Of a stretch of DNA of 64,000 bases, positions 55,275 to 64,000 are shown piece by piece; position 1 is the stretch's first letter; every line of letters starts with the position of its first letter. The stretch lies in assembly GCF_003435375.1 (NCBI RefSeq), contig NZ_QWGL01000002.1:1-64000 (forward strand). The letters run 5' to 3'. Source of the DNA: Clostridium sp. AM34-11AC. Its GTDB lineage: Bacteria; Bacillota; Clostridia; Lachnospirales; Lachnospiraceae. The notes under the pieces are model-generated. The model made no database searches and was not told the origin of the DNA. It saw nothing but the letters and a program-made list of their open reading frames with translations. Position numbers and translations under genes: made by a program.

Positions 55275-56957
55275 ATGAAAAAATTTGCAGAGCTTCAGTA
55301 TGTCCGTCCGGACATGGAAAAAATCTTCGCGCGCGTATCGGGGGATATCGCAGTGTTGAAGGAAGCAAAGAACTACGAGGAATTTCGGAATGCCTATATG
55401 GATTATGTGGAAGCCGACACAGAGCTTGAGACATCAAAGACTGTCGCCCATATCCGGAATACGATCAATCTTTTAGATGAATTCTATGAGGCGGAGATGG
55501 TATATTTCAACAGCCAGATGCCGAAATATGAAATCCTGAAAAAAGAGATGGGCGAGGTGATCGTGGCATCTCCGTTTAAGGCTGAGATGGAAAAAGAATT
55601 CGGCACGATCCTGATCCAGAATATGGAGGCCCAGAAACAGCTTTCTGACGAATCTATCGTGGATGATCAGGTGAAAGAGGCGGAGCTTGTCAGCCGCTTT
55701 ATGAAAACGCAGGCAGCTGCTACCGTGGAATTTAAGGGAGAGCAGATCGGAAACTACGGACTCTTAAAGATCATGCAGAGCACAGACCGTGCGGAGAGAA
55801 AAGAGGCGTTTGAGGCATGGGCAAAGCTCTATGAGGGAATTGCACCGACGTTAGAGGAGGTTTATGACGGTCTTGTAAAGGTCCGTGCCGGTATGGCAAA
55901 GAAGCTTGGATTTAAGAGCTTTATTCCGATGGGATATCTGCGCCGCCGTCGTTTTGACTATACGGAAAAGGAGCTGGAGGTATTCCGGAAACAGGTCCGC
56001 GAGGTCGTGGTTCCGGCAGCGGCAAAGCTGTACGAGCGTCAGAAGGAAGCTCTTGGGATCGATACACTCTATTATTATGACGAATCCATCGCTTCTCCGT
56101 CCGGAAATCCGGTTCCGATCGGAGATAAGGAATATCTTGTCGGCGAAGCCCAGAAGATGTACCGTGAGCTTTCCAAGGAGAGCGGAGAGTTCTTTGATTT
56201 CATGATGGAGTACGAGCTTTTCGATCTGGACTCCAAGCACGGAAAACGCGCCGGCGGATACTGTACGACACTCCCGCAGTATCATGCACCGTTTATTTTT
56301 TCAAACTTTAACGGAACCGACGCAGATGTCAATGTTCTGACCCATGAGGCTGGTCACGCGTTTGCAGGATTTACAGCGGCAAAATACCAGAAGACCCCGG
56401 AATTATGTCATTCCACCAGTGAGATCAATGAGATCCATTCCATGAGCATGGAGCTCTGGACCTATCCGTGGATGGAGAATTTCTTTGGAGATAAGGCAGA
56501 GGAATACCGCAGAGAGCATCTGGCAGACGCTCTTATGAAGATCCCGTATATGCTCTGCGTAGACGAATATCAGCATAAGGTATTTGAAAATCCGGAAATG
56601 ACCACAATGGAGCGGAGAGCAGTCTGGAGCGGTCTGGAGAAGATCTACATGCCCTGGAGAAATTATGCAGGAAATGAGTTCCTTGAGAGTGGAGCATTCT
56701 GGATCAAACAGCAGCATATCTTCCTGTATCCGTTCTACTATGTAGATTACGCGATGGCACAGATGGGCGCCTTTGAATTCTACACAAAGATGAAGGAAGA
56801 CCGGAAGGCAGCCTGGGCAGATTACTATAAGCTCTGTGCGGCGGGCGGATCCATGGGATACTTCGATCTTCTGAAATACAGCGGACTTCACAAAGTGCTG
56901 GAGGATGGTTCTGTGAAGATTATCCTGAAGGGCGTGTTTGAGGAGTTAGGGCTGTAA
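55275..56957 (+). CDS. M3 family oligoendopeptidase
   Basis: A 560-residue zinc peptidase of the PepF/thimet-like M3B family. The zinc motif HExGH is present as THEAGHAF (H356-area, about residue 357), and a downstream glutamate lies in STSEINEIHSMSME. The fold is all-helical; no signal peptide, so cytoplasmic degradation of short peptides. AGGGG precedes the ATG. With the M16C peptidase at 45640 it makes two peptide-clearing enzymes in this window. Confidence 0.94.
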   Translation: MKKFAELQYVRPDMEKIFARVSGDIAVLKEAKNYEEFRNAYMDYVEADTELETSKTVAHIRNTINLLDEFYEAEMVYFNSQMPKYEILKKEMGEVIVASPFKAEMEKEFGTILIQNMEAQKQLSDESIVDDQVKEAELVSRFMKTQAAATVEFKGEQIGNYGLLKIMQSTDRAERKEAFEAWAKLYEGIAPTLEEVYDGLVKVRAGMAKKLGFKSFIPMGYLRRRRFDYTEKELEVFRKQVREVVVPAAAKLYERQKEALGIDTLYYYDESIASPSGNPVPIGDKEYLVGEAQKMYRELSKESGEFFDFMMEYELFDLDSKHGKRAGGYCTTLPQYHAPFIFSNFNGTDADVNVLTHEAGHAFAGFTAAKYQKTPELCHSTSEINEIHSMSMELWTYPWMENFFGDKAEEYRREHLADALMKIPYMLCVDEYQHKVFENPEMTTMERRAVWSGLEKIYMPWRNYAGNEFLESGAFWIKQQHIFLYPFYYVDYAMAQMGAFEFYTKMKEDRKAAWADYYKLCAAGGSMGYFDLLKYSGLHKVLEDGSVKIILKGVFEELGL

Positions 56958-56984
56958 GAGTACTGTGGGGAGAAAACAGAATTG

Positions 56985-57032
56985 TTTTCTTACGGTCAGC
57001 GCGGCAAGTGCGCAGACCTACTGAACAGTTAC
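56985..57032 (+). repeat. Intergenic repeat ending CTGAACAGTTAC
   Basis: 48 bp nearly identical to 28834-28882 in another part of the window (differences at three positions by eye). It lies between the M3 peptidase gene and its terminator. Confidence 0.82.
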
Positions 57033-57046
57033 ATGAAATCTAAAAT

Positions 57047-57094
57047 GAGGCAGTGGGACATATTCTTTTTAGAGTAGTTCTGCTGCCTCTTTTA
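57047..57094 (+). terminator. Terminator downstream of the M3 peptidase gene
   Basis: GAGGCAG (57047-57053) pairs with CTGCCTC (57083-57089), followed by TTTTA. The remaining 200 bp up to the response regulator are AT-rich and presumably carry its promoter. Confidence 0.75.
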
Positions 57095-57294
57095 TACACA
57101 GATAATGAGCCTAAATGCGTGTATACATGAGACATGGTATTTATTGAGCAAAGTTCGCTGTTTTTCGGAAACCTTCCAGAGAACGGAAAAAATTGTAACA
57201 ATTACTCATTAGTTTTCAGAAAAAAGTAAGGAAAAAAAGGTCGAAATATGATACGATAGGGATATTAGGAATAAGTCTAAAAGGAGGAAAAATC

Positions 57295-57999
57295 ATGGAG
57301 CAGATCAATATCCTGGTAGTGGATGATGAAAAAGAGATCGCGGACCTTGTAGAGATCTATCTGGTCAGCGATGGATATAAGGTATTTAAGGCAAATAACG
57401 CGAAAGAGGGGCTGGAGATCCTGGATCAGGAGGATATCCATCTGGTACTCTTAGACATCATGATGCCGGGAATGGACGGTCTTGAGATGTGCAGGAAGAT
57501 CCGCGAGACCAACAACATTCCGATCATCATGCTGAGCGCAAAATCCACGGATCTCGATAAGATCCTGGGTCTGGGAACCGGCGCGGACGATTATGTGGTA
57601 AAGCCGTTCAACCCGCTGGAGCTCACGGCCCGCGTGAAATCCCAGCTCCGCCGCTACACCCAGTTAAACCCTAACAGCAGCACCGGAAAAGCGGCAAAGA
57701 ACGAGATCTCGATCCGTGGCCTCTCCATCAATAAAGATAACCACAAGGTCGTTGTCTACGGAGAGGAGATCAAGCTGACGCCCATCGAGTTCGATATCCT
57801 GTACCTTCTGGCATCGAATCCCGGCCGGGTGTTCAGCACCGACGAGATCTTTGAGAAGGTATGGAACGAGAAAGTATACGAGGCAAACAACACCGTCATG
57901 GTACATATCCGGAGACTCCGCGGAAAAATGAAAGAGGACACGAGACAGGATAAGATCATCACAACGGTCTGGGGGGTAGGATACAAAATTGAAAAATGA
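57295..57999 (+). CDS. OmpR/VanR-like response regulator
   Basis: A 234-residue regulator: receiver domain with the phosphoryl acceptor D54 (LLDIMMP), acidic pair D10-D11 and lysine in VVKPFNP; then an OmpR-type winged helix (LTPIEFDILYLLASNPGRVFS, NTVMVHIRRLRGKM). It is close to VanR-type regulators by look. GGAGGAAA precedes the ATG. It overlaps the sensor kinase gene by 11 nt. Confidence 0.94.
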   Translation: MEQINILVVDDEKEIADLVEIYLVSDGYKVFKANNAKEGLEILDQEDIHLVLLDIMMPGMDGLEMCRKIRETNNIPIIMLSAKSTDLDKILGLGTGADDYVVKPFNPLELTARVKSQLRRYTQLNPNSSTGKAAKNEISIRGLSINKDNHKVVVYGEEIKLTPIEFDILYLLASNPGRVFSTDEIFEKVWNEKVYEANNTVMVHIRRLRGKMKEDTRQDKIITTVWGVGYKIEK

Positions 58000-59125
58000 T
58001 TGGAGCAGAAGCTTTTACAGGCAGATCGCGGTGAACATCTGTTACAGTGCCCTGATCGCATGTCTGGTGGACGCGTTCCTCATCATGAATATGAACTTCC
58101 TTCTGGCGTACCTGGACCAGACCAGATACGCGAATCTGTTGATCCTGCAGATCTTTAAGATGGGTACGATCACCACGATCCTCTATGTGATCGTTGGAAT
58201 CGGAATCTTTGCGCTGGCGTTTCTCATGATCGAGAAGAAAAATATGAAGTATATAGGGAAGATCGCGGTGGCGATCCAGAATATCTCCGAGGGCGACTTA
58301 AACACCCAGATCGAGGTGGTGGGGGACAACGAGTTCTCCGCCATGGCATCGAACCTGAACCGGATGGAAGCGGATATCCGGAAGCTCATGGATAAGGAAC
58401 GAGAGTCGGAGCGGACGAAGAATGAGCTGATCACGAACGTGGCTCACGACTTAAGGACACCGTTGACTTCCATTATCGGTTATCTGGAACTCCTGTCTTC
58501 CGGACCGGCCATCAGCCTGGATATGCAGAAAAAGTATATCGATATCGCCTATGTGAAGGCAAAGCGTCTGGAAAAACTCATTGAGGACCTGTTCGGATTC
58601 ACGAAGATGAATTACGGAAAGATATCCATGAATGTTGGAAAGGTGGATATCGTAAAGCTCTTAGGGCAGCTTTTGGAGGAATTTTATCCGAGCTTCGCGG
58701 ACAAGGACCTGACCTATGAGCTCAAGAGCAATGTCCCGTCCCAGATCATCACGGCGGACGGAAACCTTCTGGCGAGACTTTTTGATAATCTGATCAACAA
58801 CGCCATCAAGTACGGTGCCGAGGGAAAGAAGGTCCTGATCCAGGTATTCGCGAAAGACGATATCGTCACGGTGTCTGTCACGAACTATGGCTATGTGATC
58901 CCGGCGGAGGAACTGCCGTTGATCTTCAACAAGTTCTACCGGGTAGAGCAGTCGAGGTCCTCAAAGACAGGTGGAACGGGTCTCGGTCTTGCCATCGCGA
59001 AGAATATCGTGGACATGCACGGCGGAACGATCTCCGTGGCCAGCGACCTGAACGGAACGGTGTTCACGGTGAAGCTGAAGGTGGATTTTGATGTGAATAA
59101 AGAAAATTTTGGTATGATCCAGTAA
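57989..59125 (+). CDS. VanS-like sensor histidine kinase
   Basis: A 378-residue membrane kinase: two membrane segments (about 13-38 and 52-78) with only a short external loop, HAMP region, HisKA with H153 in VAHDLRTPLTSIIGYLE, and an ATPase domain with NNAIKYG, and GGTGLGLAIAKNIV. The start is TTG 57989 with GGTAGGATAC upstream, overlapping the regulator end. The tiny external loop suggests sensing within the membrane or through a partner, possibly the adjacent export system. Confidence 0.92.
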   Translation: MKNDWSRSFYRQIAVNICYSALIACLVDAFLIMNMNFLLAYLDQTRYANLLILQIFKMGTITTILYVIVGIGIFALAFLMIEKKNMKYIGKIAVAIQNISEGDLNTQIEVVGDNEFSAMASNLNRMEADIRKLMDKERESERTKNELITNVAHDLRTPLTSIIGYLELLSSGPAISLDMQKKYIDIAYVKAKRLEKLIEDLFGFTKMNYGKISMNVGKVDIVKLLGQLLEEFYPSFADKDLTYELKSNVPSQIITADGNLLARLFDNLINNAIKYGAEGKKVLIQVFAKDDIVTVSVTNYGYVIPAEELPLIFNKFYRVEQSRSSKTGGTGLGLAIAKNIVDMHGGTISVASDLNGTVFTVKLKVDFDVNKENFGMIQ

Positions 59126-59138
59126 AGAGAGATAACAG

Positions 59139-59202
59139 CTGTTCAGCAAAAACGCATATTTCCTGCTCTGACGGCAGAAAAGCGGCTGAGAATACTGAAC
59201 AG
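59139..59202. repeat. Palindrome with CTGAACAG-type ends
   Basis: CTGTTCAG (59139-59146) pairs with CTGAACAG (59195-59202). The motif is shared with other intergenic elements in this window. It lies just after the kinase gene, before the 825-residue protein. Confidence 0.55.
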
Positions 59203-59234
59203 GGATACCCGTTGATCAATGATAGGAAGAATGT

Positions 59235-61712
59235 ATGAGAAATAAAAAGAAACAGCTGCTGTTTGGCTGTCTTGCGGCCCTGGTCCTGTCCGCGGGGGCA
59301 TTCCCGGCCTTTGCCCAGGACCAGGACAGCTTCAGCACAAACATGGAGTCCGGCTCGCAGAATTCTGTGCCGGTGGCGGTGGACATCACGGCAGTTTACG
59401 GAAGAAATGCGAAGCCCGGAAGCTTTGTGCCCATAAAGGTCAGCATCTACGGCCAGACGGAGGCACCGTTTTCCGGCACACTTACTGTCTCTACTTTGGA
59501 GAGTGATAACGATGAAGGCACGGAGGAATACGAGTATTCGTACCAAGTAGAGGTGGGACCGGCGGAGACGAAGACGATGGAGTTCTATGTCCCCTTAGGA
59601 CAGAAGAGCGGGACGATCCACCTGACATTAAAAGACGGGAAGAAGAAGACCATGGGGGAGACCTCCATGGATTTTGACGTTTCTAAGGACGAAAGCCGTC
59701 TGTTTGCAGGTGTCCTGGAGAACAAGTCAGGAAGTCTCTCATGGATTGACGGGATTGGGCTGAATTATGGAATGCTCACCACACGGGTCGTTGAGATCCC
59801 AGGGGAAGACTTCCCGGAAGATTCCCGGGGATTTTCCATGTTTAATGTGCTCCTCATAAACGGATATGACTGCCGGACACTGAACGATGTCCAGAAAGAA
59901 GCCGTCCTCACATGGGTGGAAAATGGCGGAACACTGCTTATCGGAACGGGAAGAGACAGGGATAAGACCCTGGATATCCTGGGAGAGGCAGAGCCGAAGG
60001 TCAGCTTAAGGGATCCGGAGGTTCTCTTGGTCGGCATGGGAACGGAATACACGAAAAACAGTCCTGAGGACTCGGAAGTCCGCGTGACCTACACGGAACC
60101 TGTGATCTCCGGGGCCAAAGAGCGGATGGTGACGGATGGAACGCCGCTTCTTAAGACCATGAAGTACGGAAAGGGGACCATCGGTGTCTACGGGGTAAGC
60201 CTGTCCGATCTCTCCGGCTTTGCGAAAAAGAACCCGTCCTTCGCGTCATATTTTCTCGGTGAGATCTTTAACGAGGATGAACTGAATACGATCTATTATT
60301 ATTCCCAGGGCGGCGATGCTGATTACTGGAACGCCTACAATCTCGTCAGCGGGGGAAATGGGGAGCGGATCCCCAATCTCGCAATCTACGGGATCAGCGT
60401 TGCGGGATATCTGGTGATCGTGGGACCCGGGCTGTATCTTCTTTTAAAGAAGCGTGGGATCAACCGGTACTACGGGACTGCAGTGTTTATTTTTTCCGCG
60501 GCCTCCTGTGTCGTGATCTGGGGCATGGGATTTAAGACGAGATTCACCAGTGAATTCTGCACGACAGCGACGATCCTGGACGCATCCGGGGACAGCGCGG
60601 GGGAGATGACCTTCTTAAACGTCCGGACTCCGGACAGCAGCGGATTTACCGTGGATCTTCCGACGGATTACAGGGTCACACCCCTTACGAGGAGCGCCCG
60701 CTACGACATGAACCAGCTGGAAGACTACCCGAAAAAGCGCCAGGCATCCATCGGGATCCGGAAAGAGGCAGACCAGACCGTGCTTTGGAGTCGGAAGTCC
60801 AAGGCCTTCGATTCCAGATTTTTCCTTTTGGAGCGGCAGAAAGACCTGAGGGCTGGAAATGTGGAGGCGGACTTTACTGTGTCGGATGGGATGATCACGG
60901 GGTATGTGGAGAACAGGCTTCCTGTGACGCTTGAGAACGCGGCAGTCTATCTCTATGGCCAGGTGCTGATCATTGGAAACATGGAACCAGGACAGCGTCT
61001 GGAATTTGACCGGGAACCGCTAAAGGTATGGCCGTTGGGCATGACATGGATGCTTTCGGACACCCTGACCGGAACTCCGGATCGTCAGGAAGACTCCGAT
61101 GAGGAGTACATTAAAAATGTCCAGAAATCCAACCTCAGCGGATACTTTACGGATCGTTACTACTCGTCCTACAATGGCGAGGTGCGCTTCGGCGCGTTCC
61201 TCCCGGAAGGTTATGAGGGAAACGACGATCTCTTCGGAAAAAACTGGGACGGAAGGACCTTCTACACCCAGAAGATCGACTGCGCCATGGGAACAGATGG
61301 CGAGGTCTACCGCTGCGGTCAGATCCGGGAACCATCCGTGACCTCCGGTATAGGGGCAAATTATGGAAATTCCATGATCCTCTACGGGACAGACCCGGTG
61401 GTGGTGGAATATGACCCGGGAACGGACATTGTGATCGAGAAATTCTCATTTCTTCCGGTGTCCGACGACTTTTTCCAGGGCAACCAGAATTCCTATATCC
61501 GCCCATTCTCCGGGGAGACGAGTTTTTACAACGAAAAGACAGGAAGCTATGACCCGGTGGATATCCGGAAACAGGATTTCTCAAGGGAAGAGCTGGCAGA
61601 TTATATCGCTGCCGACGGAAAGATCACGGTCCGCTACACAGCCGGAAGCGATGCGGAAACCGGAGTGAGCCAGACACTTCCACTCCTGATGGTGACGGGG
61701 AGGGAAAACTGA
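59235..61712 (+). CDS. Large exported membrane protein in an ABC exporter operon, function unknown
   Basis: 825 residues. A signal peptide (MRNKKKQLLFGCLAALVLSAGAF..., cleavage near AFA) is followed by a beta-sandwich domain (about 45-150), then a Rossmann- or GATase-like domain (FNVLLINGYDCRTLN, NGGTLLIGTGRD; about 195-330). Two membrane segments occur (about 380-405 and 415-440), and a large C-terminal extracytoplasmic beta domain follows. AGGAAG precedes the ATG. The stop overlaps the ABC ATPase start (TGATG), and a permease gene follows. The domain order recalls GldG/DUF4350-like accessory proteins of ABC-2 systems, without a confident family assignment. Confidence 0.75.
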   Translation: MRNKKKQLLFGCLAALVLSAGAFPAFAQDQDSFSTNMESGSQNSVPVAVDITAVYGRNAKPGSFVPIKVSIYGQTEAPFSGTLTVSTLESDNDEGTEEYEYSYQVEVGPAETKTMEFYVPLGQKSGTIHLTLKDGKKKTMGETSMDFDVSKDESRLFAGVLENKSGSLSWIDGIGLNYGMLTTRVVEIPGEDFPEDSRGFSMFNVLLINGYDCRTLNDVQKEAVLTWVENGGTLLIGTGRDRDKTLDILGEAEPKVSLRDPEVLLVGMGTEYTKNSPEDSEVRVTYTEPVISGAKERMVTDGTPLLKTMKYGKGTIGVYGVSLSDLSGFAKKNPSFASYFLGEIFNEDELNTIYYYSQGGDADYWNAYNLVSGGNGERIPNLAIYGISVAGYLVIVGPGLYLLLKKRGINRYYGTAVFIFSAASCVVIWGMGFKTRFTSEFCTTATILDASGDSAGEMTFLNVRTPDSSGFTVDLPTDYRVTPLTRSARYDMNQLEDYPKKRQASIGIRKEADQTVLWSRKSKAFDSRFFLLERQKDLRAGNVEADFTVSDGMITGYVENRLPVTLENAAVYLYGQVLIIGNMEPGQRLEFDREPLKVWPLGMTWMLSDTLTGTPDRQEDSDEEYIKNVQKSNLSGYFTDRYYSSYNGEVRFGAFLPEGYEGNDDLFGKNWDGRTFYTQKIDCAMGTDGEVYRCGQIREPSVTSGIGANYGNSMILYGTDPVVVEYDPGTDIVIEKFSFLPVSDDFFQGNQNSYIRPFSGETSFYNEKTGSYDPVDIRKQDFSREELADYIAADGKITVRYTAGSDAETGVSQTLPLLMVTGREN

Positions 61713-62662
61713 TGTTGAAGATACAGGGACTGAAAAAAAAATTTGGAAATTTTGAGGCTCTCTCCGGGCTTGATATGAAAGTGGAGGAGGGGGCGCTCTA
61801 TGGCTTTGTCGGACCGAACGGAGCCGGAAAGACCACGGCGATCCGCATTATCACGGGACTCCTGAAAGCAGATGAGGGAACCGTCATGATCGGCGGAAAG
61901 GACGCGTTCCTTTACAGGGAGCAGGTAAAAAGTGAGTTCGGCTATGTGCCGGATGAATTCGGACTTTACGACAACTTAAAAGTCTGGGAATACATGGACT
62001 TTTTCGCCTCCTGCTACGGACTCTCCGGCCTTGTGGCGAGAGAGAGGTGCACAAAGCTTCTGGAACAGGTAAAACTCGCGGGAAAAGAGGAATTCTTTGT
62101 GGACAGCCTGTCCAGGGGAATGAAACAGAGACTCTGCCTGGCGCGGGCCATGATCCACGATCCGAAGCTCCTTGTTTTAGACGAGCCCACATCCGGCATG
62201 GATCCGAGAGCCAGGATCGAGTTTAAGGAGCTTTTAAAGGAACTCTGCGCAGAGGGAAAAACCATCGTGGTCAGCTCCCACATCCTCTCAGAGCTGGCCC
62301 AGATGTGTACGGATATCGGGATCATCGATGCCGGAAAGGTCGTCCTATCGGGAAACATGGGGGAGATCTTAAAGAAGGTGAATGACTCTAACCCGATCCG
62401 GATCCAGGTTGTGGAGAATGTCTGGGAAGCGGTGAAGTTTCTCCGAACGGAGCCGGAGGTCCAGACCATCACGGTGGAGGGAAACGATATCGTCGTGGGA
62501 TTCCACGGCGGAAAAGACGCTGAGGCGATGCTGCTTGCAAAACTTGTGGCCCACAATATTGGAATCTGCGGATTCTGGAGAGAGCCTGGTGACCTTGAGA
62601 GCATCTTCATGCAGATCACGGATCATGATATGGAAAAGGTGGTGATGACGAGTGAAGAATAA
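61712..62662 (+). CDS. ABC transporter ATP-binding protein
   Basis: A 316-residue ATPase: Walker A GPNGAGKTT (about 36-44), ABC signature LSRGMKQR, Walker B LLVLDEPTSGMDP, and the switch histidine in VVSSHILSELAQ. A C-terminal domain of about 90 residues (ESNP-IRIQV type) is typical for CcmA/NatA/GldA exporters. It overlaps both neighbours, so it is in one operon with the 825-residue protein and the permease. Confidence 0.95.
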   Translation: MLKIQGLKKKFGNFEALSGLDMKVEEGALYGFVGPNGAGKTTAIRIITGLLKADEGTVMIGGKDAFLYREQVKSEFGYVPDEFGLYDNLKVWEYMDFFASCYGLSGLVARERCTKLLEQVKLAGKEEFFVDSLSRGMKQRLCLARAMIHDPKLLVLDEPTSGMDPRARIEFKELLKELCAEGKTIVVSSHILSELAQMCTDIGIIDAGKVVLSGNMGEILKKVNDSNPIRIQVVENVWEAVKFLRTEPEVQTITVEGNDIVVGFHGGKDAEAMLLAKLVAHNIGICGFWREPGDLESIFMQITDHDMEKVVMTSEE

Positions 62663-63590
62663 TCCGGTCTATAAGAGGGAAATGCTGGTACGTTCGAGAA
62701 GCTTCCGGATTCCGTTCATCATCATGATCTTCAACGGGATCCTGGCTGTGGTGGCACTCTTAAACATGTACCAGAGCATCGCCCAGGTGAAGGTCAGCGG
62801 CTCGGTGCGCTATGAAAATTTTCTCCAGCTCTACGCCTTTGTGGCAGCGCTGGAATTTATGCTTCTGATGTTTATCATGCCTGCTCTGACCTCCGCCAGC
62901 ATCAGCGGGGAGCGGGAGCGGCACACATTGGAACTCATGTTTACCACGAAGATCCGTCCTGTGGAGATCGTTGTCGGGAAGCTCATGTCCGCGTTCTCCC
63001 AGCTTATGATCTTAGTGGTATCGAGTCTGCCGATCCTGATGCTGACCTTTATCTATGGAAGTATCAGCTCCGGGGATCTCATGATCCTTCTTGTGAGCTA
63101 TGTGGTGGGGGCGCTGTACTGTGGAAGCCTCGGAATCTTCGCGTCCTCCCTCATGAAGCGGTCCACATTCTCCAATGTGATCACTTACGGGATCATGTTA
63201 GTTGTTGTCGTTGGAACATACATGCTGAATGTGTTCCTCCTCAAGATCTCCGAGACAGAGATCAGCACGATGGCGCTCAATTCCGGGGAGACGATCCCGA
63301 AGGCGAGCTCCGGAGCGTCGGTATACCTTCTTCTCCTGAATCCGGCAATCATGTTCGCGGAGCTTTTGGAGAATCAGGTGGCAGGTGGCGGCGGAAACTT
63401 TACGATCACACATTTCCTCGGTGACAACGGCGGAAATTTTATCACAAACCACTGGGTATTCTGCAGTCTGGTGATCCAGGCGGTGCTCTCTGTGCTTTTT
63501 ACCTGGGGAGCGGTATTTTTCTTAAAGCCGGAGAGATCGAAAAAAACAGGTTCCTTTGGAAAGCCCACAGGAACAGGACGGAGGTCATAG
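62652..63590 (+). CDS. ABC-2 type transporter permease
   Basis: A 312-residue integral membrane protein with about six hydrophobic segments, a cytoplasmic N-terminus (MKNNPVYKREM) and the ISGERERHTLELMF-TT motif of ABC-2 permeases between the second and third segments. GTG 62652 overlaps the ATPase end. Substrate unknown; together with the VanRS-like system upstream it could export or sense an envelope-active compound. Confidence 0.92.
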   Translation: MKNNPVYKREMLVRSRSFRIPFIIMIFNGILAVVALLNMYQSIAQVKVSGSVRYENFLQLYAFVAALEFMLLMFIMPALTSASISGERERHTLELMFTTKIRPVEIVVGKLMSAFSQLMILVVSSLPILMLTFIYGSISSGDLMILLVSYVVGALYCGSLGIFASSLMKRSTFSNVITYGIMLVVVVGTYMLNVFLLKISETEISTMALNSGETIPKASSGASVYLLLLNPAIMFAELLENQVAGGGGNFTITHFLGDNGGNFITNHWVFCSLVIQAVLSVLFTWGAVFFLKPERSKKTGSFGKPTGTGRRS

Positions 63591-63593
63591 ACA

Positions 63594-64000
63594 ATGTTTT
63601 ATATCGGATGCCATCTTTCCTCGGCGAAGGGATTCCTTGCCATGGGAAAGGACGCGGAAAAGATCGGCGCGACGACGTTTCAGTTTTTTACAAGAAATCC
63701 CAGGGGCGGAAGCGCGAAGCCGTTAGACCATGAGGACATCGCAGCGTTCCTGAAACTAAAAGAGGAGCTGGGGCTGGGGACTCTGGTGGCCCATGCGCCA
63801 TATACACTGAACGGCTGCTCAGCGGATGAAAAAATCCGGGATTTCGCGAAGCGGACCATGGCGGATGACCTGGAGCGCATGGAGGCGGTTCCCGGAAACC
63901 TCTACAATTTCCATCCGGGAAGCCATGTGAAGCAGGGTGTGGAGGTTGGAATCACCTATATCGCGGAGATGTTGAATGAGATCCTGAAGCCGGAGCTTCA
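63594..64000 (+). CDS. nfo: Endonuclease IV, 5' part (runs off the window)
   Basis: The first 135 codons of an AP endonuclease: [14 protein letters not shown], then [11 protein letters not shown] and [10 protein letters not shown], which hold conserved DNA-backbone and metal ligands of the Nfo TIM barrel, and NFHPGSH with a further histidine. Repairs abasic sites. It starts 3 nt after the permease stop; GGAGG is upstream. The 3' end lies beyond base 64000. Confidence 0.93.
   Translation, partial: MFYIGCHLSSAKGFLAMGKDAEKIGATTFQFFTRNPRGGSAKPLDHEDIAAFLKLKEELGLGTLVAHAPYTLNGCSADEKIRDFAKRTMADDLERMEAVPGNLYNFHPGSHVKQGVEVGITYIAEMLNEILKPEL

Overview
The window looks like the chromosome of a Gram-positive, endospore-forming member of the Clostridia, most likely a Lachnospiraceae bacterium. 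The reasons are the sporulation genes gpr and spoIIP, a CIRCE/HrcA-controlled dnaK operon, RNase J instead of RNase E, an IreB-RuvX-DUF1292 cluster, GlgC/GlgD-type glycogen genes, and strong purine-rich ribosome binding sites with several TTG and GTG starts. No tRNA, rRNA, CRISPR array or prophage was seen.

From 1 to about 38.2 kb the backbone is the classical Firmicute order rpsT-gpr-spoIIP-lepA-hemW-hrcA-grpE-dnaK-dnaJ-prmA-rsmE-mtaB, repeatedly interrupted by insertions. A MATE exporter lies between spoIIP and lepA. A double-NUDIX protein lies between lepA and hemW. glgC-glgD and a 3D-domain secreted protein lie between hemW and hrcA. A cysteine desulfurase, thiI and an HPr-like gene lie between rsmE and mtaB. 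The largest insertion, about 13.5 kb between dnaJ and prmA (roughly 18.25-31.6 kb), is an accessory region. It begins with a tandem duplication (an Rpn-type nuclease gene plus a 2-hydroxyacid dehydrogenase gene) in which each copy has lost a different gene. It continues with two LysR-controlled catabolic modules: aldolase, dehydrogenase, DASS carrier and amidohydrolase; then an RraA-type aldolase and a GltS-type symporter. Together these suggest uptake and cleavage of a hydroxy- or oxo-(di)carboxylate, substrate unknown.

From 38.4 to 45.4 kb a second conserved cluster (ireB-ruvX-DUF1292, then an MltG-like fragment, TrmR methyltransferase and U32 hydroxylase) combines cell-envelope control and tRNA wobble-uridine modification, with fur and rnjA inserted. 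A third block (45.4-57 kb) has an M16C peptidase, era-recO, a lipoprotein, glycyl-tRNA synthetase, Maf, a PrsA-like lipoprotein, a small domain-of-unknown-function protein and an M3 oligopeptidase. The last block (57.3-63.6 kb) is a VanRS-like two-component system followed by a large membrane protein and an ABC-2 exporter; endonuclease IV runs off the right edge.

The most unusual sequence-level feature is the intergenic DNA. Several families of palindromic, non-coding repeats recur between unrelated genes. One has ends resembling CTGAACWGTWAC. One is a roughly 200-bp element on both sides of the M16C peptidase gene. One is a composite of two perfect hairpins downstream of rnjA and upstream of lepA. 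All functional calls come from reading the sequence and recalling protein families; no database search was run.
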